A DNA stretch of 16,170 nucleotides from Candidatus Aenigmatarchaeota archaeon (GTDB taxonomy: Archaea; Aenigmatarchaeota; Aenigmatarchaeia; PWEA01; JAGHBM01): NCBI GenBank assembly GCA_023133195.1, contig JAGLWW010000004.1, positions 1-16,170 of the forward strand, in the 5' to 3' direction. The notes beneath the pieces were generated by a model. The model did no database searches, was not told where the DNA came from, and saw nothing but the letters and a program-made list of their open reading frames with translations. A program made the translations under genes and the position numbers. Shown piece after piece: positions 6,428 to 11,720 of this stretch (the first letter of the stretch is position 1; each line of letters begins with the position of its first letter).

Positions 6428-7510
6428 ATGAAAGATATACAAGAAGGTTCCGTTTCCATTATGGTTCCTGAAGCCAAAATACCGGAATACGGTGAGGTCT
6501 TTTACAACCCCGTAATGGAAAAAGACAGGAACATCTCCGTATGCGTATGTGACCTTCTTCAGGAAATTCTTAAAAAGGCTGATTTAAAGGGCTTGGGTGC
6601 ATTGTCTGCCACGGGAATCCGCGCGCTGAGATACAAAAAAGAAAGTGGACTTGACATGTGTGCCAACGATTGTAATCCCAAGGCTGTGAAACTGATAAAG
6701 AAAAATGTGAAGAGAAATAAAATGAAGATGGAAGTCACGGAAGAAGATGCAAATGTCTTGATGAGAAACAATCACTTTGACTTCATAGACATAGATCCCT
6801 TCGGCTCTCCCATAAGTTTTATTGATTCAGCTTCTGCGAGTCTCGGTAGGAACGGTTTTCTTTCGATAACGGCCACGGATACCGCTCCGTTGTGCGGCAG
6901 TTATCCAAAAGTATCTGAAAGACGATATGGAATAAAGTCTATGAAAACGGATTATTACAATGAATTGGGACTGAGGATTTTGATCTCAGCTGTGATGAGA
7001 ATTTTTGCAAGATATGAAAGAGTTTTCGTTCCGTATTTATCTTATTCCAGATTACACTACTTCAGGGTCTACGGAAAAGTGGAGAATGGGGTAAAAAGAG
7101 TGAACAGACTGCTCAAGGAGTTTTCTTACGTCAGTCACTGCTTCAAGTGCGGGTGGAGAGATATGAAACTGGAGAAAAAATGTCCTTTATGCAGCGAAGC
7201 CACGCAATTCTGCAAGGTTTATCTCGGAGACATACAGAACAGTAAGTTTCTCGAAAAACTGGAAAATAGATTGCAAAAAAGGATGTTCGTTGCAGAAGAG
7301 AAACTTGTGACTAAAATAAAAGAGGAAATAAGCTTTCCGTTTTATTATGACTTGCACTACCTTTACAAAAAAACAGGAAAAAGGTCTGATAAGATGGAGA
7401 AAACTATGGAAAAAATAAGACAAAAAGGATTCCACGTGTCGCGCACTCATTTTTGTCCGACAGCAATAAAGACTAATGCCACTTTTGATGATATGAAAGA
7501 AATCATTTAG
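6428..7510 (+). CDS. trm1: tRNA (guanine26-N2)-dimethyltransferase Trm1
   Basis: This SAM-dependent enzyme makes N2,N2-dimethylguanosine at position 26 of tRNA. The 360-residue protein opens with the family N-terminus (IQEGSVSIMVP, then VFYNPVMEKDR), has the SAM-binding loop at about 58-69 (ALSATGIRALRY), the catalytic-site motif DPFGSP at 123-128, and the Trm1 block TDTAPLCGSYP at about 150-160. Its C-terminal half carries a four-cysteine zinc site at C238, C241, C252 and C255. The length is usual for archaeal members. ATG 6428 aligns best with the family start, and GGTGA at 6413-6417 lies 10-11 bases upstream. The ATG at 6410 would add six residues and would need a leaderless message. The 3' end overlaps the convergent cysteine-rich gene by eight bases (7503-7510). 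Confidence 0.95.
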   Translation: MKDIQEGSVSIMVPEAKIPEYGEVFYNPVMEKDRNISVCVCDLLQEILKKADLKGLGALSATGIRALRYKKESGLDMCANDCNPKAVKLIKKNVKRNKMKMEVTEEDANVLMRNNHFDFIDIDPFGSPISFIDSASASLGRNGFLSITATDTAPLCGSYPKVSERRYGIKSMKTDYYNELGLRILISAVMRIFARYERVFVPYLSYSRLHYFRVYGKVENGVKRVNRLLKEFSYVSHCFKCGWRDMKLEKKCPLCSEATQFCKVYLGDIQNSKFLEKLENRLQKRMFVAEEKLVTKIKEEISFPFYYDLHYLYKKTGKRSDKMEKTMEKIRQKGFHVSRTHFCPTAIKTNATFDDMKEII

Positions 7511-7739
7511 CATTCGTCTTCTTGTTGAAGAACGGACATTCCCCGTTTCTTACCCAAAAACATCTTGTCCCGAAACACTGGCCAGTAGTCTTGTAAAAAT
7601 TGCAATCCTTTACAATTCTTCCCTCTCTCATGACTACAGGTTTCCTTATCTTTACAAGATCCTGCATGTCCCTGAGAGGAAAAGAACTCATGTCCATAGC
7701 CAAATCTGGATGATATTTAGAATGTAATCTATTCTGCAT
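7503..7739 (-). CDS. Small four-cysteine protein, function unknown
   Basis: A 78-residue protein with C46, C55, C60 and C68 in the pattern C-x8-C-x4-C-x7-C in its C-terminal half (DCNFYKTTGQCFGTRCFW). This is suited to one zinc ion or an iron-sulphur cluster. The N-terminal half contains a His/Asp/Met-rich segment and a short helix. I do not recognise the family, and the spacing is not one of the standard zinc-ribbon spacings I know. The start ATG 7739 is preceded by a G-rich stretch (GGGGGG then GG, complement of 7743-7751) that could act as ribosome site. A TTG two codons earlier is less likely. TATA-like ATTATAAAT at about 7761-7769 lies upstream on the minus strand. The gene overlaps the end of trm1 by eight bases, and tfb ends 47 bases upstream. 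Confidence 0.65.
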   Translation of the reverse strand: MQNRLHSKYHPDLAMDMSSFPLRDMQDLVKIRKPVVMREGRIVKDCNFYKTTGQCFGTRCFWVRNGECPFFNKKTNAK

Positions 7740-7786
7740 TTCCAACCCCCCACTTCATAAATTTATAATCAATTTAATCAAACGTT

Positions 7787-8734
7787 TTAGTCTTCTTCTC
7801 TTACCTTCTTTTCAACTTCTTCCTCTATTCCAAGCTTTTCTACAATCTCCTTGTATCTGTTCCTTATCGTGACTTCTGTTACCCCGACTACGTCTGCGAC
7901 CTCTCTTTGCGTCCTCTTCTCATCGTTCAATACAGCAGCTATGTATAGAGCCGCAGCCGCAACTCCTGTGGGACCCTTTCCCGAAGTCACATCATATTCT
8001 TTTGCCTTCTTAAGTATATCAATAGCCCTTGCCTGGACTTTGTCTCCGAGACCAAGCATGGTTGCAAACCTTGGTATGTAATCCTCTGGCTGGGAAGGAA
8101 GTATCCTTATTCCCAGTTCACGACAAGTATACCTGTAGGTCCTTCCTATTTCTCTTTTATCCACGCCAGAAACGTCTGTAATCTCGTCCAAAGTCCTTGG
8201 TGACTTAAACTCCCTGCAAACCGCGTAAAGCAATGCAGCCACAACAGACTCCATGGACCTGCCTCTTACAAGGCCCTTATCCACTGCCAGTTCGTAAAGC
8301 TTGGCCACTTCTTCATGAATGTTTTTTGGTAATCCTAAAAATGAAATAAGTCTTTGTAGTTCTGAAAGAGCGAAACTAAGGTTTCTGTCCTTGCTCTCCA
8401 CAAGCCTTTTCTGCCATTTTCTGAGCCTGTAGTATTGAGCCCTTTTCTTTGGGGATACCTTGAAAAGCTCTCCGGGACCCTTGCCTATTTCTGTTATCAT
8501 ACCTTTGTCGTGTTTTGTAGGAGTAAGCGGGGCTCCTGTCCTAGCTCTCTTTGACCTCTGCTCCTGATCAAAAGCTCTCCATTCCTGCGTAAGGTCAACT
8601 ACATTTTCCTCCAAAATCAAACCGCAGTTGACACAGGAAACTTCACCTCTGGATGAATCCTCTCGTACATGAGTAGAACCGCACTCAGGACATTTCTTTA
8701 CTGATGTAGCCTTTTTTTCTCTTTTCCTAACCAT
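7787..8734 (-). CDS. tfb: Transcription initiation factor B (TFB)
   Basis: The archaeal TFIIB homologue bridges TBP at the TATA box and RNA polymerase. The 315-residue protein has the N-terminal zinc ribbon (C15, C18, C34, C37), the B-reader/linker region with WRAFDQEQ and RARTGAP at about 52-69, and two cyclin-fold repeats (about 115-205 and 215-305). The second ends in a helix-turn-helix (TQREVADVVGVTEVTIRNRYKEI) that contacts the BRE element. Nothing is missing and the length is standard. The ATG at 8734 has GGCGA six to ten bases upstream as a weak ribosome site. The gene is transcribed from its own AT-rich leader region. Only one tfb is visible in this window. It does not appear to be in an operon, although the deaminase upstream is on the same strand. 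Confidence 0.97.
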   Translation of the reverse strand: MVRKREKKATSVKKCPECGSTHVREDSSRGEVSCVNCGLILEENVVDLTQEWRAFDQEQRSKRARTGAPLTPTKHDKGMITEIGKGPGELFKVSPKKRAQYYRLRKWQKRLVESKDRNLSFALSELQRLISFLGLPKNIHEEVAKLYELAVDKGLVRGRSMESVVAALLYAVCREFKSPRTLDEITDVSGVDKREIGRTYRYTCRELGIRILPSQPEDYIPRFATMLGLGDKVQARAIDILKKAKEYDVTSGKGPTGVAAAALYIAAVLNDEKRTQREVADVVGVTEVTIRNRYKEIVEKLGIEEEVEKKVREED

Positions 8735-8890
8735 AATTTCGCCTTTATATTCTTTAGTACCGTAAAGTATTTATTATTTATTGATGGTAACAGATTAATA
8801 AATTACATTAATAATATTATCATAACTAGTATATAAAGTTAACGGTTTTTTTAATTACTAATTAGTGATATTTATTAACGTAAACTGCTT
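8735..8890 (-). promoter_or_regulatory. tfb promoter and leader region with small palindromes
   Basis: This 156-base gap, the largest in the window, is strongly AT-rich and contains no gene. Minus-strand TATA candidates are AATAAATAC (complement of about 8767-8775, giving a very short leader) and TTTATATAC (complement of about 8829-8837, giving a longer leader). A perfect palindrome ACTAATTAGT lies at 8857-8866. CTTTA at 8752-8756 and TAAAG at 8763-8767 form a 5-base inverted repeat beside the first TATA candidate. I found no T-tract terminator for the deaminase on the minus strand, so read-through into tfb is possible. Confidence 0.4.
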
Positions 8891-10153
8891 TTATCTTTTT
8901 AGCAAATCTTCCTTTATTTCCTCGACTTTTTTCATGATTTTGCCTGCATCCAGGACAAATTTCCTGTTTTTCATCAAAATCTCTCCGTTACAAATGGTTG
9001 TATCCACGTCTCCTCCGTTACAAGAATAAACCAGATGGGAAACCGGGTTGTACAACGGCGTTAAATGCGGTTTCCTGAAATCAATAAGGATTAAATCGGC
9101 TTTCTTGCCGGGTTCAAGGGAACCTGTGTCATTTAGGCCGAGCGTCTTCGCACCATTAATCGTTGCCATTTCCAGTGCGTAATTTGAAGGAATAAGAGTC
9201 GGGTCCAGATTATTGATCTTGTGGATAAGCGCGGCTGCCTTCATCTCCTCAAACATGTCAAGGTTGTTGTTGGAAGAAGGTCCGTCCGAACCTATTGAAA
9301 CAGTTATGTTTTTCATCTTATGAACCGGTGCCACCCCCGAGGCAAGTTTCATGTTTGCAATTGGACAATGAACTATTTTGGCTCCTGTCTTTGCTATAAG
9401 CTTTATTTCCTTGTCTGTTACCCAGATCGCATGGACCAGAATGGTTTTGTCCGTCAGGAGTCCCACTGAATTGAGGAATTCGACAGGATTCGTTCCGTAT
9501 TTTTCTTTTATCTGTTTTACCTCATTTTGGGTCTCGGAGACGTGGGTGTGTATGAAAACGTCCTTTTCTTCTGCCAAATTCGCTACTCCAATCAATTCCT
9601 CTTTGGAGCATGTATATGTAGCATGCGGACCCAAGGCTGGCGTCACTCTTTCGGTTTTTTTCTTAAGGAATTTCCTTGCATTTCTCAAGTTACAGTCCTT
9701 GTTTATTTTCTCGAATATAAGCGGGGATACCATTGCTCTTAATCCAGATTTTTCAACAGCTTTCAAAATCTCATTTGGATATAGATACATATCAGAGAAA
9801 GTCGTAATACCAAAACTTATCATTTCCAGGCATGCCAGTAGCGACCCGTAGTAACAGTCTTCGGGCTTAAGCTTGGCCTCAAAGGTCCAGAGTTTCTGTA
9901 ACCATTCTATTAATGGAAGGTCGTCAATGTATCCTCTCATCAGGGTCATTGGAGAATGAGTATGTGCCTTGATTAAACCAGGCATAGCAACCATGCCCTT
10001 TGCATCTATCACGTCGTCTGTCTTGTATTTTTTGTAAATCTCGTTTTTTCCGACGTCTATAATTTTGTTGTCCTCTATAAAAATAGCTCCGTCCTTTATG
10101 AGTCTCCTTTGCGGGTCCATTGTAACTATGTAACGGATATTCTTGATTAACAT
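8891..10153 (-). CDS. mtaD: Amidohydrolase: 5-methylthioadenosine / S-adenosylhomocysteine / 5'-deoxyadenosine deaminase
   Basis: A 420-residue metal-dependent deaminase of the amidohydrolase superfamily. Visible ligands and catalytic residues are H64 and H66 (KAHTHSPM), H202 and H204 with E207 (HTHVSETQ), H241 (LVHAIW) and D290 (IGSDGPSSNN). The MTLMRGYIDDLPLIEWL segment after the first motif and the SDGPSSNNNLDM loop are typical of MtaD/DadD. The usual Asn before the first HTH is Ala here. The enzyme converts MTA, SAH and 5'-deoxyadenosine to their inosine derivatives. Which is preferred cannot be told. The start is ATG 10153, and TATATATTTT-like sequence (complement of about 10173-10183) lies about 26 bases upstream with no ribosome site, so the transcript is probably leaderless. 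A TTG two codons upstream is less likely. The length and domain set are complete. Confidence 0.88.
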   Translation of the reverse strand: MLIKNIRYIVTMDPQRRLIKDGAIFIEDNKIIDVGKNEIYKKYKTDDVIDAKGMVAMPGLIKAHTHSPMTLMRGYIDDLPLIEWLQKLWTFEAKLKPEDCYYGSLLACLEMISFGITTFSDMYLYPNEILKAVEKSGLRAMVSPLIFEKINKDCNLRNARKFLKKKTERVTPALGPHATYTCSKEELIGVANLAEEKDVFIHTHVSETQNEVKQIKEKYGTNPVEFLNSVGLLTDKTILVHAIWVTDKEIKLIAKTGAKIVHCPIANMKLASGVAPVHKMKNITVSIGSDGPSSNNNLDMFEEMKAAALIHKINNLDPTLIPSNYALEMATINGAKTLGLNDTGSLEPGKKADLILIDFRKPHLTPLYNPVSHLVYSCNGGDVDTTICNGEILMKNRKFVLDAGKIMKKVEEIKEDLLKR

Positions 10154-10186
10154 AAACAAAATATAAGAAAGAAAATATATAAGGAT

Positions 10187-10220
10187 TTGAAAGAGAGAAC
10201 CAATTTTATAGCTCTTTCAT
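10187..10220. repeat. Direct repeat copy A, near-copy of the 3' end of the tetrad-repeat gene
   Basis: This 34-base segment matches 10241-10272. The core of 23 bases (10198-10220 versus 10250-10272) differs at one position (T10207 versus C10259), and a further seven bases (TTGAAAG) match after a two-base length difference. Copy B contains the last codons and stop of the tetrad-repeat gene. Copy A lies outside it, just upstream of the deaminase promoter. Confidence 0.7.
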
Positions 10221-10240
10221 GACTTTTAAAAAGGAAAAGT

Positions 10241-10272
10241 TTGAAAGTTAACCAATTTCATAGCTCTTTCAT
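10241..10272. repeat. Direct repeat copy B, overlapping the 3' end of the tetrad-repeat gene
   Basis: Partner of the copy at 10187-10220. On the minus strand it encodes the terminal Met-Lys-Glu-Leu and the TGA stop, then continues 16 bases past it. In copy A the equivalent stop would read TAA. The 20 bases between the copies (10221-10240) contain ACTTTT and AAAAGT as a 6-base inverted repeat with a seven-base loop. Confidence 0.7.
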
Positions 10273-10578
10273 TATCTCTTCCCTGATTTCTTTCTTGACT
10301 ACTTCCTTGATTTCTTTCTTAAGTTCTGTAACAATTTCCTTTGATACGTTATCCTTTATTTCCTTCTTAATTTTTTCCTTTAATTCGTCCTTGATTTCAT
10401 CCCTGGTTTCCCGTGTGACTTCATCTTTTATTTCCTTAACCATGTCGTTTATCAAATCTGAAACCATGGTCTTATCGTTTTTCTCGCCTGTGTTTTCTTC
10501 GGGAATATACTGTTCATCCTTTTTAATTTCATTTTCTTCATCTGATTTTTTCGAAAATGATATTTTGATTTCAGTCAC
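10258..10578 (-). CDS. Small protein with a long four-residue helical repeat, partner of the AAA+ ATPase
   Basis: A 106-residue, highly charged protein of unknown function. Residues 1-36 are an acidic, probably flexible head. Residues 37-106 fall into seventeen consecutive tetrads plus two residues with a hydrophobic at position two of every tetrad but one (for example EIKD, EVTR, EIKD, ELKE, KIKK, EIKD). The third tetrad of the EIKD block, ETRD, is the exception. This is a long alpha helix with a strict period of four, not the 3.5 of an ordinary coiled coil. There are no cysteines, membrane segments or enzyme motifs. It starts 15 bases after the ATPase stop codon, so the two are surely co-transcribed. 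The start is odd: the GTG at 10576-10578 lies inside the strong ribosome-site sequence GGAGGTGA, and no ATG follows until residue 38. Confidence 0.75.
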   Translation of the reverse strand: MTEIKISFSKKSDEENEIKKDEQYIPEENTGEKNDKTMVSDLINDMVKEIKDEVTRETRDEIKDELKEKIKKEIKDNVSKEIVTELKKEIKEVVKKEIREEIMKEL

Positions 10579-10582
10579 CTCC
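10575..10582 (-). promoter_or_regulatory. Full-length Shine-Dalgarno GGAGGTGA overlapping the annotated GTG start
   Basis: The complement of 10575-10582 reads GGAGGTGA, the longest anti-16S match in this window. It lies between the ATPase stop (10594-10596) and the tetrad-repeat protein. The GTG candidate start is part of it, leaving no spacer. Other genes here keep five bases between GGTG and the start codon. At five or six bases downstream only AAT or in-frame ATC is found. Confidence 0.6.
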
Positions 10583-10593
10583 TTACATAATGA

Positions 10594-11640
10594 TTATTCG
10601 CTTAGAATTCTTTTTATTTCTTTTGTCAGACCATAAACAACCGGTCTTCCCTTGTTTTTTGCCTCTACAAGCGGCGCATTAAATCCTTTGCTTTCAAGAA
10701 GTTTCCTGTCTGTCTTGAAGGAAAGGCGGGATAACTGCTTGGCAACGCTGGCTCTTGAGACATTCATCATTTCTGATATCTTATTTGTCGTTAATTCTTC
10801 CTCTGATAATATATTTATTATTTTCTGTTGGCTTGGAGATAAAGATCTTATATCAAACTCTTTTATAGGTTCTATGGCTGTATCTGTCTTGTCCGTTTTT
10901 TTAAGAGTTATTCTCTGCTCAATAGACCCCAGAGCCTTGTTCACAACATCATGGTTTATGTACCTGATACCTTCCTTGCCCGCATATATGCAGCATGTTT
11001 CACAATTTTCCAGGGTTTTTCTTGGTGAAAAACCGGAATATTCAAAAATCCTTTTCAAACCTTCATCCGTAAAAGGATTGTTCTTACCTTTGCTAAACAT
11101 CCTCTGTCTTACCATTTTAAAGGCTTCTTCTTCTGTGAGGTTTCTTACAAGAACTACTCTGCTTCCAATTCTGTCAAGAAATGGCTCTTCTATATTCCCT
11201 AAATCTTCCTTAATGGAAGCTAATACAAGAGAAGATATCTCGCCTTCATCAAATTTGCACCTAATCCATTTCAGAAGCTCCGGAGACATTTCCTGGACCT
11301 CATCTATAAGAACAAACTTTTTGGACCCCGAAAAACGTTTTATTAGTTTCTCCAGGAAAGTTCCATCTATTTTTTTCTTAAATTTCTTTTCATCTATATC
11401 ATCAAGAAAATTAAAATAAAAAGAATCTTTTTTTTGCTCTTCAAGCCATTTAAGTAAAGTAGTCTTTCCTGCACCGGTAGGTCCTGTCACTATAAAAGGG
11501 TCGTCAGATTTCATATAAGTTAGTATTTGCGTCCTCATGTCAATAAAGCCTACGATATTTCTGTGTTCAGACCTTATTTTGAAAGGGTTGTCACTCCAGC
11601 CAAAAGTTTTGAACCACACTACGTTTTCAAAATCTTCCAT
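10594..11640 (-). CDS. AAA+ ATPase with C-terminal winged helix (Cdc6/ExeA-like)
   Basis: A 348-residue P-loop ATPase. An N-terminal FGWSDNPF segment resembles the start of ExeA- and Orc1/Cdc6-like ATPases. Walker A is GPTGAGKTT at 53-61, and Walker B is VLIDEVQE with D113-E114. A likely arginine-finger region is FLDRIGSR (about 154-161), and sensor 2 is R207 in FSPRKTL. Residues 265-348 form a helix-turn-helix domain (TTNKISEMMNVSRASVAKQLSRL) followed by a basic wing with GRPVVYGLT, which should bind DNA. This combination suggests a DNA-associated switch, such as a replication or partition initiator or a transcription regulator. I cannot call it Orc1/Cdc6 with confidence, because the lid is short and no origin-like repeats are nearby. 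ATG 11640 has only a weak GATGAT upstream. It forms an operon with the tetrad-repeat gene. Confidence 0.8.
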   Translation of the reverse strand: MEDFENVVWFKTFGWSDNPFKIRSEHRNIVGFIDMRTQILTYMKSDDPFIVTGPTGAGKTTLLKWLEEQKKDSFYFNFLDDIDEKKFKKKIDGTFLEKLIKRFSGSKKFVLIDEVQEMSPELLKWIRCKFDEGEISSLVLASIKEDLGNIEEPFLDRIGSRVVLVRNLTEEEAFKMVRQRMFSKGKNNPFTDEGLKRIFEYSGFSPRKTLENCETCCIYAGKEGIRYINHDVVNKALGSIEQRITLKKTDKTDTAIEPIKEFDIRSLSPSQQKIINILSEEELTTNKISEMMNVSRASVAKQLSRLSFKTDRKLLESKGFNAPLVEAKNKGRPVVYGLTKEIKRILSE

Positions 11641-11668
11641 TTTATCATCTTTGTCTCTTTTCTGTCAC

Positions 11669-11697
11669 TATAAATATAACAAAGCTGATATATAAAC
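11669..11697. promoter_or_regulatory. Divergent promoter of the ATPase and methylthiotransferase genes
   Basis: TATAAATATA at 11670-11679 reads as a TATA box on both strands. It lies about 35 bases from the ATPase ATG (11640) and about 46 from the methylthiotransferase ATG (11721). The latter distance leaves a leader that includes GGTG at 11712-11715, exactly five bases before the start. A second element, GATATATAA at about 11688-11696, is too close to the plus-strand start to leave that ribosome site in the transcript. Confidence 0.45.
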
Positions 11698-11720
11698 TTG
11701 AATAAAAATATGGTGACACT

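Noticed and set aside
6371..6442. N-terminal extension of the metallophosphoesterase to 6442
   Set aside because: It would overlap the start of divergent trm1 and both promoters. Relatives begin just before the DxH motif, which fits ATG 6370.
8735..8890. tRNA or other structured RNA gene in the largest gap
   Set aside because: The stretch is almost entirely A/T with no long stem, no T-loop or anticodon-arm pattern and no GC-rich island.
9378..9851. Plus-strand open frame of 157 codons
   Set aside because: Antisense to the central part of the deaminase and without recognisable motifs.
10187..10272. CRISPR array or insertion-sequence ends
   Set aside because: There are only two copies, in direct orientation, with one spacer of about 20 bases, and one copy lies inside a gene. 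No cas or transposase gene is near.
10241..10636. Plus-strand open frame of 131 codons rich in Ser, Phe and Ile
   Set aside because: It is the antisense mirror of the Lys/Glu tetrad repeats, since AAA/GAA-type codons read backwards give TTT/TTC. It has no ribosome site and overlaps a better supported gene over its whole length.
10652..11419. Plus-strand open frame of 255 codons
   Set aside because: Entirely antisense to the AAA+ ATPase, whose Walker motifs and winged helix leave no doubt which strand is coding.
11641..11720. Replication origin beside a Cdc6-like ATPase
   Set aside because: The spacer is only 80 bases and filled by promoters. No origin-recognition repeats or long AT-rich unwinding tract is visible.
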